Below are positions 51,009-60,473 of a DNA stretch of 64,000 bases, in pieces. The notes under the pieces were generated by a model that was given only the letters and a program-made list of their open reading frames with translations, made no database searches and was not told where the DNA came from. Both the position numbers and the translations under genes were made by a program. The stretch comes from Sulfurospirillum sp001602955 (lineage in GTDB: Bacteria > Campylobacterota > Campylobacteria > Campylobacterales > Sulfurospirillaceae): positions 62,001-126,000 of the forward strand of contig LVAC01000002.1 of the NCBI GenBank assembly GCA_001602955.1. Direction: 5' to 3'. Position 1 is the first letter of the stretch. Each line of letters begins with the position of its first letter.

Positions 51009-52268
51009 ATGCGATCGCTCGCGACCGAAATGGCTCCGCCGTTTGCTTTGGTAGCACATTTTTTCATTGCCGCCGTGGTCTTTCTTCTCTTAAGCACGGT
51101 GGCGCTTTTTGAGGTTTATCCCGATCTTTCCGGTTACGGAATCTCTTTTAGCCTCGCCTCATTTGCCCATTTATACCTTTTGGGTTTCGTGATGATGGTC
51201 ATCTTCGGAGCGATGTACCAACTGCTGCCGGTCGTCTTGGAAATACCGCTTTTCTCCAAAGATTTTGCCTACGTGCAGTTCTACGCTTACGTGATTGGGC
51301 TGAGTATGATGGTCACAGGGTTTCGCTATCTTGAATGGCATCTTTTGATCGCTTACGGCGGGTTTTTAACCTACATGTCAATCGCTATTTTTTGCGCGAA
51401 CGTCTTTTTAACCTTCTACCGCTTGGAAAAAAACAGTATCGTCAGCAGTTATTTGCTCATGGGAACGGTCTTTTTAGCGGTTGCGGTCACGCTTGGCATT
51501 TTGTTGGGGTTTGTTTTAGCGCACGGCATGCTCAGTATCGACATCGACGCGTGGGTCAAAGCCCATGTTATCGGCACGCTTTTCGGATTTGTCATGATGA
51601 TCGTTATGGGCGTTTCGATGGTGCTGATTCCGATGTTCTCTCTAGCGCACGGCTTCAAAGACCGCTACATTCATGCAGCGTTATTTTTGCACGGTATCGG
51701 CGTAAGCGTTGCGATTTTAGCTTTGGTCGCGGCGTTGCCTACGGTGGTATTTTATGCGGGTATCGGGTCGGTGCTTATCTCGATGGGGTTGTACCTGTTT
51801 CAGATGGGAATTATTTTTAGCGTTAGGGTGCGAAAGCAAAACGATTATTGGGTAAAAAATCTCTTTTTCTCGTTTTTGTCGCTTCTCGGTGCGATGGTGA
51901 TGCTGCTGCTTTTTTTCATCGAGGCTCAGGAGCGTTATTTATTTGCGGCGGCGGAACTCTTTTTCTTCGGGTTTTTGTTGGCGTTCATCGTCGGACATTT
52001 ATACAAGATTTTGCCGTTTTTAATTTGGTATAAAACTTTTTCTCCGCTTGTCGGGAAACAGAAAGTGCCGCTTTTGCATCAAATGGTTCATACTAAAAGT
52101 GCCGATATACAGGCTTTTTTACTGTTTATTTCCGTCGTGTGTTTAAGCATTGCGACGCTCTTGCCACTTCAAGTTCTTTTCTACGGTGCAAGTTTGGGCG
52201 TGATGTCGAGTGTTGTGTTGGTTGCGTTTAACGTTGTTTACGCATTTACGTATAAAGGAGAAAACTAA
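51009..52268 (+). CDS. Polytopic membrane protein resembling heme-copper oxidase subunit I/NnrS
   Basis: A 419-residue protein with about 12 hydrophobic segments and a set of conserved-looking histidines inside helices: H17, H54 (FAHLYLLGF), one in KAHVIGTLFGF and one in VGHLYKILPFLIW. That arrangement recalls heme-binding proteins of the cbb3 subunit I or NnrS type but lacks the full active-site motif of an oxidase (no HPEVY-like segment). The ATG at 51009 is preferred to a GTG five codons earlier that overlaps the preceding gene. Its function is probably in NO or heme/copper handling, by context. Confidence 0.6.
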   Translation: MRSLATEMAPPFALVAHFFIAAVVFLLLSTVALFEVYPDLSGYGISFSLASFAHLYLLGFVMMVIFGAMYQLLPVVLEIPLFSKDFAYVQFYAYVIGLSMMVTGFRYLEWHLLIAYGGFLTYMSIAIFCANVFLTFYRLEKNSIVSSYLLMGTVFLAVAVTLGILLGFVLAHGMLSIDIDAWVKAHVIGTLFGFVMMIVMGVSMVLIPMFSLAHGFKDRYIHAALFLHGIGVSVAILALVAALPTVVFYAGIGSVLISMGLYLFQMGIIFSVRVRKQNDYWVKNLFFSFLSLLGAMVMLLLFFIEAQERYLFAAAELFFFGFLLAFIVGHLYKILPFLIWYKTFSPLVGKQKVPLLHQMVHTKSADIQAFLLFISVVCLSIATLLPLQVLFYGASLGVMSSVVLVAFNVVYAFTYKGEN

Positions 52269-52269
52269 A

Positions 52270-52569
52270 ATGACATGTAGCGAACATGAAGTGTATCAAG
52301 CTATCCAAACCGTGATCGATCCGGAAGTTGGTTTCGACATCGTTTCTTTAGGGTTAATTTACGGCGTACGCGTTGAAGGAGAAGACGTTTACGTACGTAT
52401 GACGCTTTCGACGAAAGGGTGTCCGTTGCATGAATTGATGCAACAATGGACGAAAGAGGCGGTTTTGAAGTTAGAAAACGTTGCAACATGTACGATCGAG
52501 CTCGTGTGGGAACCCGCTTGGAATATCTCGATGGCAAACGATACCGTCAAACAAGCACTCGGTGTTTAA
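52270..52569 (+). CDS. MIP18/PaaD-family metal-sulfur cluster assembly factor
   Basis: A 99-residue DUF59 protein with the signature VIDPEVGFDIVSLGLIYGV and the conserved cysteine in TKGCPLHELM. The family helps deliver iron-sulfur clusters, as SufT or PaaD do. AAAGGAG precedes the ATG at 52270. It is the third gene of the DUF2249-12TM-MIP18 run, which suggests the trio matures or protects a metal enzyme. Confidence 0.83.
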   Translation: MTCSEHEVYQAIQTVIDPEVGFDIVSLGLIYGVRVEGEDVYVRMTLSTKGCPLHELMQQWTKEAVLKLENVATCTIELVWEPAWNISMANDTVKQALGV

Positions 52570-52629
52570 AAATAGAAGATACTCTCTCGTTTTTAGTCGA
52601 TCTTTAGTTACAATCGATAGAATATGTAT

Positions 52630-52635
52630 TATAAT
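52630..52635 (+). promoter_or_regulatory. -10 box TATAAT for the STAS-like/chemoreceptor pair
   Basis: TGTATTATAATGGG lies 31 bases before the ATG at 52666. A second candidate, TACAAT at 52609-52614, lies upstream of it. Confidence 0.5.
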
Positions 52636-52665
52636 GGGTAAACGTAAGGTTTTTGGGGGAAAAGA

Positions 52666-52977
52666 ATGCACGTGGTAACAAAAGTACGCAGTGAGAGTGT
52701 CGACGTCGTCGTTACGGGGACGATTAAAACCGTGAGTGATACGCAAGCAATTAAAGACGCCGTTTTAAAAGCGCATACGAGTCATCTCGACGTTCCGATT
52801 CGGCTTCTTCTTCAAGACTCGTTTATTATAACCTCTTCGTTAATCGGTTTCTTAATTAAAGTAATTAAGATGGATCATTATGCTCTTATCGTAGAAGTCG
52901 GAAGTTTAGAGCTTTACGAGATGCTTGAAGATATGAACTTGATTGAAATTATGAACGTGCGAAAGGCATCGGTATGA
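52666..52977 (+). CDS. STAS-like small regulatory protein
   Basis: A 103-residue protein with alternating strands and helices in the order of a STAS/anti-sigma-antagonist fold: a beta strand VDVVVTGTI, then VPIRLLLQDSFIITSSLIGFLIKVI, where the usual phosphorylatable serine region is SS before LIGFL. It overlaps the chemoreceptor gene by four bases, so it may regulate or bind that receptor. The assignment is by pattern and is not certain. Confidence 0.55.
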   Translation: MHVVTKVRSESVDVVVTGTIKTVSDTQAIKDAVLKAHTSHLDVPIRLLLQDSFIITSSLIGFLIKVIKMDHYALIVEVGSLELYEMLEDMNLIEIMNVRKASV

Positions 52978-54563
52978 AAAAGGGCATCGGAACGAAAATC
53001 GGCTTTACGCTTATTCCGCTTTTGCTGGTAAGTTTTGTTATTTTACAATTCGTGATCGTAGGCGAGTTTAAAAAATCTTCGCAAATTCAAAGCGAAAACA
53101 ATCTCAATCTTTTGAGTCAATCGGTTTTTCAAACGGTACGTGCCGCTATGAATTTGGGCGATAGAGCATTGATCGAAAAATCGCTCAAAGACGCCGAGGG
53201 AATGAAAGGCATTAAAGAGCTCAAAATCCATCAAGCCCAAAGCGTCATCGATACGTTTGGCATCGATGCTAAACCTTCAACGGAAGAAGCTGTCGTCGCT
53301 ATTTTTAAAAATCCCGTCCAAACAAGTTCGACTTTGGATGATGCTAAAGGGCATCGTTTGCGTCTTTTAAAGCCGCTGATTGCCGAGCAAGATTGTCTTG
53401 CCTGTCATGCAACGTCTCAAAAAGGCGATGTTTTGGGCGTCATGGATATGACGTTTTCGTTTGAGGAGATCGATGCTTACATCGGTTCGATCAGTTGGAA
53501 GCTCATTACGATTTTTGCTTTTTCGTTACTGGTGACGTCGATTTTGATCATGTGGGTTTTAAAAAGCGTGGTCGGAAATCCTTTGGGTATTTTGTTGGAA
53601 AGAATTAAAAATCTCTCCGGCGGAAGCGGCGATTTAACCGCACGCGTCAATATTAACAGTCAAGACGAGATGGGAGACATTGCTCATCATATCAACCTTT
53701 TTATCGAAAAAATTCAGTCGATTATCGTTACGTCGCAAACGATTTCAAAAAACGTCGAACATACGGGCGAGACGCTCAATACCAACGCCGTTAACTTTTC
53801 GCAAGGCGTTTTTGAACAAGCCAAACAGATTAAAACGTCGTTTGATCTGATGAAAGATATCGAAGCCGATCTTGATCTTTCCGAAGAGTTAGCGATCCAC
53901 ACCGTTGAAGATAATAATGCTTCCTTTAGCGTTTTGGAGCGCATGAGTTTATCGTTGAACGAGGTCGTTCAAAAAATTAACGGCGCAAGCGAACAAGAAC
54001 AAGATATGGCGCACCAAATACAAAGCGTCGTCGCTCAAACCGATCAAATTAAAGGCGTTTTAGAGATGATCAAAGATATTGCCGATCAGACCAATCTTTT
54101 AGCGCTTAACGCTGCCATCGAAGCCGCGCGTGCAGGCGAACACGGACGAGGCTTTGCGGTCGTTGCCGATGAAGTGCGAAAACTTGCCGAGCGTACGCAA
54201 AAATCTCTAGCGGAGATCGACGCGACGATTAGCGTTATCGTTCAAGGCGTAACGCAACTCAGTGCGCATATGGAAACCAACGCGGACAATATTCGCCTTA
54301 TTTCAGACAATGCCGTTGAAGTGCAAAACGAAACGGAAGAGACGCGAAACCGAACGATTCAATCCATCGAGATTTCGAAAAAAGCGTCTAAAAAAGTCGT
54401 CGAAATTTCGCACTTAACCAACCAAATGATGGAGCAGATGAAAAAGACACTGAGTCTTTCGAACAATAACGAAAAGATCGCCGAAGAGCTCTCCGTCATT
54501 TCCGGAAAAATGTTAGAATCGTCTCAAAACTTGGACTCAACGCTCTCTTCGTTTAAAGTATGA
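52974..54563 (+). CDS. Methyl-accepting chemotaxis protein with c-type heme sensor motif
   Basis: A 529-residue chemoreceptor. Transmembrane segments lie at about 10-30 and 172-195. The periplasmic domain contains QDCLACHATSQKGDVLGV, in which C141-x-x-C144-H145 is a c-type heme attachment site of the Tll0287/DUF3365-like sensor kind. A HAMP domain follows, then the signalling tip DQTNLLALNAAIEAARAGEHGRG... identical in core to the second receptor at 56603-58213. It probably senses redox state, oxygen or NO. It overlaps the STAS-like gene by four bases. Confidence 0.85.
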   Translation: MKKGIGTKIGFTLIPLLLVSFVILQFVIVGEFKKSSQIQSENNLNLLSQSVFQTVRAAMNLGDRALIEKSLKDAEGMKGIKELKIHQAQSVIDTFGIDAKPSTEEAVVAIFKNPVQTSSTLDDAKGHRLRLLKPLIAEQDCLACHATSQKGDVLGVMDMTFSFEEIDAYIGSISWKLITIFAFSLLVTSILIMWVLKSVVGNPLGILLERIKNLSGGSGDLTARVNINSQDEMGDIAHHINLFIEKIQSIIVTSQTISKNVEHTGETLNTNAVNFSQGVFEQAKQIKTSFDLMKDIEADLDLSEELAIHTVEDNNASFSVLERMSLSLNEVVQKINGASEQEQDMAHQIQSVVAQTDQIKGVLEMIKDIADQTNLLALNAAIEAARAGEHGRGFAVVADEVRKLAERTQKSLAEIDATISVIVQGVTQLSAHMETNADNIRLISDNAVEVQNETEETRNRTIQSIEISKKASKKVVEISHLTNQMMEQMKKTLSLSNNNEKIAEELSVISGKMLESSQNLDSTLSSFKV

Positions 54564-54591
54564 TGCAAAGGGCTTTTAGCCTTTTTGCATC
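54562..54591. terminator. Bidirectional hairpin between the chemoreceptor and ABC-F genes
   Basis: GATGCAAA...GCT pairs with AGC...TTTGCATC around TTT with a few bulged bases. It includes the ends of both convergent genes, so each uses it as terminator. Confidence 0.6.
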
Positions 54592-56531
54592 GTTTCGATT
54601 TTTTCTTCAAGCTCAAGCCATGCTTCGATAAGCGGCTCTAAAGCGTCTTCTTTCAAACGTAAATCTTCCGACAGTTTGCTTAATCCTATTTTTTGGTAGC
54701 AATCGGGATTTTCAAGGCATTTTTTAATCGCTTTGATCTCGTCTTCAAGGGTTTCGATTTGCTGCGGAAGCGTTTTAAGGGCTTGTTGCTCTTTGTAGCT
54801 CAGTTTGAGTGTCATTCCCTCTTTATTTTTTTGCATTTTGGAGGAGCTCTCCTTAGCCTCACTTGACGTTTCGTTTTCCATGGCTTCGAGCTCGGCAATC
54901 TCTTTTTCGATTTCAAGGTATTCGCTGTAGTTTTGGTAACTCTCTTCGATACGTCCGTCGCCTTTAAAGACGTAAAGCTTCGTAGCGATTTTATCGACGA
55001 AATAGCGATCGTGGCTGACAAAAATAACCGCGCCTTGAAAACTTTGAATATACTCTTCTAAAATGTTGATCGTCGGTATATCCAAATCGTTAGTCGGTTC
55101 GTCCAAAATCAAACAATCGACTTCTTGAGTAAACAAAAGTGCCAATGCCACGCGATTTTTTTCGCCGCCGCTTAAAACGCCTATTTTTTTTGCCAAATCT
55201 TCTTTGGGAAAAAGGAAGTTTTTGAGGTAACCGAAGACGTGCATATTTTTCCCTTTGACGTCTACGCGATCGCCTCCGTTAGGACAAAACGTTGCGAGCA
55301 GGTCTTTGGTGTCGTCAAGCATGGCACGTTGTTGGTCGAAGTAGCCTATTTTAAACTCTCCTTTTTTAATGCTCCCTTGATCGATGGCTAAATCACCGAG
55401 GAGAATTTTGAGAAGGGTCGATTTTCCGGCACCGTTTTTACCGACGATCGCAATGCGGTCTTTTTGCAAAATGCGCGCGCTAAAAGCCTTGATAAGAGGC
55501 TTGTCGCCGAGCGTTTTAGCGATGGATTCCATTTCGAACAACATCTTTTGCTTATTGAGAATCTTGTCGCCGTTAAAGTTGTGCTTTTCACGCTCTAGCT
55601 CCAATTTGAGCTTGCGAACGAGTGAGGGATTTTTTTTTGCCTGATCGCGTAATTCAAAAACCCTTTGTTTGCGTCCTTCATTACGTTTGAGTCTGGCTTT
55701 AACGCCGCGTCTTAACCACTCTTCTTCGCCTTTTAAGTATTTGAGAAGATTTTCGTGTTGTTTTTGCAACGAAAGAATGAGCAGTTCTTTACATGTCAAA
55801 TAGCGTTCGTATCCTCCATCGAAACTGCGTAACGAAGCTTCTTCGATTTCGATTGTACGTGTTGCGATTCGGTCGATAAAATAACGATCGTGCGAAATAA
55901 AGAGCAACGTAAATTTACCGTTCAAAATCATCTGTTCTAAAAATTCGACCATATAGACGTCCAAGTGGTTTGTCGGTTCGTCTAAAAGCAAAATATCGGG
56001 TTTTTGTAAAATCAGACCTGCAAGCGTAACACGGCGTTGTTCACCTCCGCTTAGCATCGTTACGTCGCTTTGTTCAAATTGTTTCAGGTCGAAAACTTCC
56101 AAAACACGTTCGATTTTTTCATCTAAATTCCATGCATCGTGCAGTTCTAAATAGCTTACGAGTTCACTTTGTTCTTTTAAAAGCGATGCATTTTGAAAGT
56201 CGGTTTCCAATGTTTTGAGGAGTTCATGATAGCGCATCAAAGCAACTTTAAGCTCTTTAAGACTCTCTTCAATCGCCTCTTTAACGTTCATGCCTTCTTT
56301 AAAACGCGGTGTCTGATCGAGCATACCGATCGTCGTGTTTTTTTGAAGAATACGCCTACCTTCGTCCGGTTCCAATATGCCGTAGAGAATTTTCATTAAG
56401 GTCGATTTTCCGCCGCCGTTTTTGCCGATGAGGGCGACACGTTCGTTTGCGTGGAGCGAAAAGTCGACGTCGGAGAGAATTTTTTGCGTTTCGTATGCTT
56501 TATGAATGCCGATAAGATCTAGAAGTGCCAA
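54576..56531 (-). CDS. ABC-F family ATP-binding protein (Uup-like)
   Basis: A 651-residue soluble protein with two ABC ATPase domains. Domain one has GKNGGGKSTLMK, LSGGEQRRV and LLDEPTNHLD; domain two has GKNGAGKSTLLK, LSGGEKNRV and LILDEPTNDLD. There are no transmembrane segments, and a C-terminal coiled coil (about 570-650) is present, as in Uup. ABC-F proteins act on the ribosome or DNA recombination, not transport. TATAAT at 56555-56560 on the minus strand is its likely promoter. Confidence 0.92.
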   Translation of the reverse strand: MALLDLIGIHKAYETQKILSDVDFSLHANERVALIGKNGGGKSTLMKILYGILEPDEGRRILQKNTTIGMLDQTPRFKEGMNVKEAIEESLKELKVALMRYHELLKTLETDFQNASLLKEQSELVSYLELHDAWNLDEKIERVLEVFDLKQFEQSDVTMLSGGEQRRVTLAGLILQKPDILLLDEPTNHLDVYMVEFLEQMILNGKFTLLFISHDRYFIDRIATRTIEIEEASLRSFDGGYERYLTCKELLILSLQKQHENLLKYLKGEEEWLRRGVKARLKRNEGRKQRVFELRDQAKKNPSLVRKLKLELEREKHNFNGDKILNKQKMLFEMESIAKTLGDKPLIKAFSARILQKDRIAIVGKNGAGKSTLLKILLGDLAIDQGSIKKGEFKIGYFDQQRAMLDDTKDLLATFCPNGGDRVDVKGKNMHVFGYLKNFLFPKEDLAKKIGVLSGGEKNRVALALLFTQEVDCLILDEPTNDLDIPTINILEEYIQSFQGAVIFVSHDRYFVDKIATKLYVFKGDGRIEESYQNYSEYLEIEKEIAELEAMENETSSEAKESSSKMQKNKEGMTLKLSYKEQQALKTLPQQIETLEDEIKAIKKCLENPDCYQKIGLSKLSEDLRLKEDALEPLIEAWLELEEKIETMQKG

Positions 56532-56554
56532 ACGAGTACCTTGTTTTTACGCGT

Positions 56555-56560
56555 ATTATA
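56555..56560 (-). promoter_or_regulatory. -10 box TATAAT for the ABC-F gene
   Basis: The minus strand reads GGTATAATACGCG, about 24 bases before the ATG at 56531. Confidence 0.5.
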
Positions 56561-56568
56561 CCATTAAG

Positions 56569-56593
56569 CGGGCAAAGCAAAAAGCCTTGCCCG
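56569..56593 (-). terminator. Hairpin after the second chemoreceptor gene
   Basis: CGGGCAA pairs with TTGCCCG over an 11-base loop, ten bases past the receptor stop on the minus strand. No T-run follows. Confidence 0.45.
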
Positions 56594-56602
56594 AAGAAGC
56601 GA

Positions 56603-58213
56603 TTACGATTGGAATTGGTTGAGTTTGTTGTTTAGATTTTCCGCTAAACGGGAGAGATGATCCGCTGCCGCGGCAATTTCCTCGACGCTACGTGCATTTT
56701 GGCTGGTAAGCGTGTTAATATTGGAGACCATGTCGACGATTTTATCGGTATCTTGCGAAATTTTTCGTGAATTTGTAGCGTTGGAAGCTACCGTCGTGAC
56801 GGTTTCGTTCATCACGTTCGTCGTATCGACGATAGTCTCTTCGACACCGTTTGATACGCTTGATAGCCTTTGAATATTACGTGCGTTTTTATTCATTTGA
56901 TCCGAAGAATCGACGATGGCTTGTACGATCACGTTAATCGTCGCATTGATTTCGGTTAACGATGTTTGCGTACGCTCGGCAAGTTTTCGCACTTCATCGG
57001 CAACGACCGCAAAACCTCGTCCGTGTTCTCCCGCGCGCGCGGCTTCGATGGCGGCATTGAGGGCTAAAAGATTGGTTTGATCGGCAATATCGGAGATGAC
57101 CGTTAAAATATGTTTTACTTGTTCGGCGTCATGACTCATCTGCTCTAATTTTTGAGCTAAGGCAGTTTCGGATTGGCTAGCACCTTCAACGTCGTTTCGA
57201 AGCGTAATGATCTCATTTTTGGCGCGTGAGAGTTTGTCGTTTGCCAAAGCGATTTTATCTTTTGTGACATCCGATAATTTAGCGGTTTCTTGAACGAACG
57301 TTTTAATGGTATCGATTTCGTGAATCGTATTTTCGACGATCAGCGAGCTTTGTTCGGCGTTACGTCCGATTTGCATACTGGTGGTGCTAAGCTCATGCGA
57401 TACCGAAGCGTTTTCACTGGAAGAATTTTTGGCATCGATAATCGTCTGCTCTAACGTATGAACAAGCGCGTTGAAACTGTCGACGATTTCTTTGATTTCG
57501 TTGGCTTTATCGTAAGGAATACGAAAATTAAGGCGTTTGTGTTGAACAAACCCCGTGATGCTATCGCGAATCAGATGAACGCCGTGCATAATATTTTTAC
57601 GGATGTAAAACGTCGTGATAAAAATCGTTACGCCAACAAGCAATAAAACGACGAACATCCACGTATCGGCATTGCGTTTCACTTCCATCGCATTATTCGC
57701 CATTTTTTTGGAAACTTCGATATTGTATTTGATGTGCGCATCCAAGGCTTTCGTAAAATCGAGTAACGTAGGGCGGCTTTTATTGAGCAATGCCGCAGCT
57801 TCAACGGTTTTATTCTCCTTGGAGAGTTTGCTGACATTTGCGATGATTTCTAATGCTTTGCCGAGCATAACGCGATCTTTGGCTAAATGCTCTTTATCTT
57901 TTTCATCGGAAACCATCGTTTCATACGTTTTAAACGATGCTTCGATACTTTGCCTTACTTTTTGAATCGCTTCGTCGCGTTTGACTTTTTCTTCCGGTGC
58001 ATCATGGGTAATATGTTCCCATAGATTCAGACGTAAGCGATAGCCGTTTTGGATCGTATCGTTGAGAAGATCGATGCTTGGAATGGAATTGACATTCGCA
58101 TAGTTCGTCTCGTCGTAAACGTGCTCCATCTTTTGTAACGCGATACCGAAAATCGTACATGTACCTAAAATTGCTACCGCTAATATGCCCGTTAGCTGTT
58201 TTCCGATTGTCAT
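56603..58213 (-). CDS. Methyl-accepting chemotaxis protein with four-helix-bundle sensor
   Basis: A 536-residue chemoreceptor. The first transmembrane segment (LTGILAVAILGTCTIFGIAL) is followed by a ~150-residue helical periplasmic 4HB_MCP-type domain, a second membrane segment (MFVVLLLVGVTIFITTFYI), HAMP, and the signalling tip DQTNLLALNAAIEAARAGEHGRG. The ATG at 58213 follows GGGGGAAAC; the ATG at 58240 lies upstream of that site. The ligand is unknown. It has no heme motif, unlike the receptor at 52974. Confidence 0.87.
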   Translation of the reverse strand: MTIGKQLTGILAVAILGTCTIFGIALQKMEHVYDETNYANVNSIPSIDLLNDTIQNGYRLRLNLWEHITHDAPEEKVKRDEAIQKVRQSIEASFKTYETMVSDEKDKEHLAKDRVMLGKALEIIANVSKLSKENKTVEAAALLNKSRPTLLDFTKALDAHIKYNIEVSKKMANNAMEVKRNADTWMFVVLLLVGVTIFITTFYIRKNIMHGVHLIRDSITGFVQHKRLNFRIPYDKANEIKEIVDSFNALVHTLEQTIIDAKNSSSENASVSHELSTTSMQIGRNAEQSSLIVENTIHEIDTIKTFVQETAKLSDVTKDKIALANDKLSRAKNEIITLRNDVEGASQSETALAQKLEQMSHDAEQVKHILTVISDIADQTNLLALNAAIEAARAGEHGRGFAVVADEVRKLAERTQTSLTEINATINVIVQAIVDSSDQMNKNARNIQRLSSVSNGVEETIVDTTNVMNETVTTVASNATNSRKISQDTDKIVDMVSNINTLTSQNARSVEEIAAAADHLSRLAENLNNKLNQFQS

Positions 58214-58435
58214 AGTTTCCCCCTTACTATATAACATCAAATAGATCGTAAACTTATTTTCCTAACAATACGTTTAAACTCTCTTTTACTGATAATCAAA
58301 TAAACAAGTTTTTGATAATGTATAGAGAAAGGATACACTACGATGCGTGACAAATGCGTTGCAATGTTATGATTTAGAAAATATTGATCAAATCTTGGTA
58401 TCATACGGCACTTTATCGCATGAAGGATGCATGGA

Positions 58436-59665
58436 ATGTTAGAATGGATTTTAGGGCTTTATTGTCTTTATCTTTTGATCAAGCTTTATGCCGCTTTGAT
58501 GGAGATCGGCTTTGTCGAAAAAGCACAACGGTTTGAACCGGTTATCTTATCGGCTGTGAATTATACAAAAGCCGCCGCGTATAAAATAGCATCGCAAAAA
58601 CTCTTGTTAACGACGACGTTGTACGATTTTATCCTCTTTTTTGCTTGGATCGGTTTTGGATTACGACGTTTGGACGAAATCGTGATTTTTGAAAACACTC
58701 TTTTAAATTCCGCCGCTTACGTGTTGGTTTTTAGCGCGATCAATTATCTTTTAACGCTTCCGTTTGAGATTTACCAAACATTCGGGCTTGATAAAAAGTT
58801 CGGTTTTTCAACGATTACCCCTCGAACTTTTGTGCTCGATCAGTGTAAATCCGCCGTGATGTTTGTACTCTTCGGCGGAGCTTTTTTTGCCGCAATGGTG
58901 TCTATTATCGATACGTTTAAGGATTGGTGGATTTACGGATTTGTGTTTTCGTTTGCGGTCGTTTTGTTTATCAATATGATCTATCCTATCGTGATCGTTC
59001 CGATGTTTAACAAACTGACGCCGCTTCAAGACGAAACGTTACAAGGTGCGATTGAACGTTTGCTGGAAAAAGCTGGGCTTCACAGTAGCGGTGTTTTTTG
59101 TTTGGACGCCAGTAAAAGAGACAACCGTTTGAATGCGTATTTTGGTGGCTTAGGGCGTTCGAAGCGGGTTGTTTTATTCGATACGCTGATCGCGAAACTG
59201 ACGACGTCTGAATTGTTGGCGGTTTTAGGACATGAATTGGGACATTTTGCACACAAAGATATTCTGAAAAATATTGCCGCGAGTGCTTTGATGCTTTTGG
59301 TGATGTTTGCACTTTTTGGAAACCTTCCTCTAGCGTTGTTTGAATCTTTACATGTAGAACCGAGTGCGCATGCTATCATCGCTCTTTTTCTGTTGTTCTC
59401 TCCCGTCATTTCGTTTGCGATGATGCCTTTGTTTGGGCTAATGAGCCGTTACAACGAATACCGAGCCGATGCTTACGGAAGCGAATGTGAAAATCAAGAA
59501 GCCTTGCGTGACGCATTGATGAAGCTCGCCGATGAAAATAAAAGCTTTCCTTTTGCCCACCCTTTAACGATCGCACTTTATTTTACCCATCCGCCGTTAA
59601 CCAAACGGTTGGAACGGCTCGGTATGCATTTTGAGTCTTCGACGAAGGACGCGTGTGCGCATTAA
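58436..59665 (+). CDS. M48 family zinc metalloprotease (Ste24/CAAX-like)
   Basis: A 409-residue membrane protease with about seven hydrophobic segments, the zinc motif AVLGHELGHFAHKD, the third zinc-ligand glutamate in NEYRADAYGSE, and the CAAX_prot N-terminal family motif TLPFEIYQTFGLDKKFGFST. It resembles eukaryotic Ste24 and bacterial M48A enzymes that trim or clear membrane proteins. I choose the ATG at 58436, which follows GAAGGA at normal spacing, over the ATG three codons earlier. It overlaps prmC. Confidence 0.87.
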   Translation: MLEWILGLYCLYLLIKLYAALMEIGFVEKAQRFEPVILSAVNYTKAAAYKIASQKLLLTTTLYDFILFFAWIGFGLRRLDEIVIFENTLLNSAAYVLVFSAINYLLTLPFEIYQTFGLDKKFGFSTITPRTFVLDQCKSAVMFVLFGGAFFAAMVSIIDTFKDWWIYGFVFSFAVVLFINMIYPIVIVPMFNKLTPLQDETLQGAIERLLEKAGLHSSGVFCLDASKRDNRLNAYFGGLGRSKRVVLFDTLIAKLTTSELLAVLGHELGHFAHKDILKNIAASALMLLVMFALFGNLPLALFESLHVEPSAHAIIALFLLFSPVISFAMMPLFGLMSRYNEYRADAYGSECENQEALRDALMKLADENKSFPFAHPLTIALYFTHPPLTKRLERLGMHFESSTKDACAH

Positions 59666-60473
59666 AGAGATCATCGCTCATTATGCGCGTTTGTTAAAAG
59701 ACGTCAGCGACGTTCCTCAAAAAGAGGTTATGTTGCTTTTAGCGGAACTTTTACGCCAAGAGGCGAGCTGGCTTGTAGCGCACGGTGACGAAGAGATCGT
59801 TTTGCCTTTGCTTTTTGAAGAATGGATGAACCGACGTATGCGGCATGAACCGTTAGAATATATCTTAGGGCGTGCCGAATTTTACGCCAAAACGTTTTAC
59901 GTCGATTCAAACGTTTTAATCCCGCGTCCCGAAACGGAACTTTTGGTCGATAAGGTCGTAGAAGAAGCATGCGCTTTAAATGTGCCCGTGATTGTTGAGA
60001 TCGGTACGGGAAGCGGCATTATCGCTATTATGACGGCGCATTTACTGCCCGATGCTTCGATTATAGCCGTCGATATTTCAGGTGAGGCGTTAAAGGTTGC
60101 AAAAAAAAATGCACGTTTACACGGGGTTGAAGATCGTATCGAATTTATCGAGGGGAGTTATTTGGCGGGTATTCAAAAACCGATCGATATTTTAGTATCG
60201 AATCCGCCTTATATCGCTTTGGGTGAGCCTTTAGCCCAAGGGCTTTCGTACGAGCCTTCGTTGGCACTGTTCGGAGGAGAAAAAGGCGATGAAATGTTGT
60301 GTCGCATCATCGACTTATACGTTTTTCATAACATTAAAACCCTTATCTGCGAAATGGGGTACGATCAGCGAATCGCCTTGACATGTTATGCCGAGCAAAA
60401 AGGTCTAGAGATTGAGTTTTACAAAGATTTAGCGGGCTTGGATCGCGGATTTTGGATTAAGGAGCAAAAATGA
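59655..60473 (+). CDS. prmC: Peptide chain release factor glutamine methyltransferase PrmC
   Basis: A 272-residue methyltransferase that modifies the GGQ glutamine of release factors. The SAM motif is IVEIGTGSGIIAI and the catalytic motif VSNPPYIAL; RPETELLVD precedes them as usual for HemK/PrmC. The GTG at 59655, after GAAGGA, is preferred over a TTG eight codons upstream. It overlaps the protease gene by 11 bases and the next gene by four. Confidence 0.92.
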   Translation: MRIKEIIAHYARLLKDVSDVPQKEVMLLLAELLRQEASWLVAHGDEEIVLPLLFEEWMNRRMRHEPLEYILGRAEFYAKTFYVDSNVLIPRPETELLVDKVVEEACALNVPVIVEIGTGSGIIAIMTAHLLPDASIIAVDISGEALKVAKKNARLHGVEDRIEFIEGSYLAGIQKPIDILVSNPPYIALGEPLAQGLSYEPSLALFGGEKGDEMLCRIIDLYVFHNIKTLICEMGYDQRIALTCYAEQKGLEIEFYKDLAGLDRGFWIKEQK

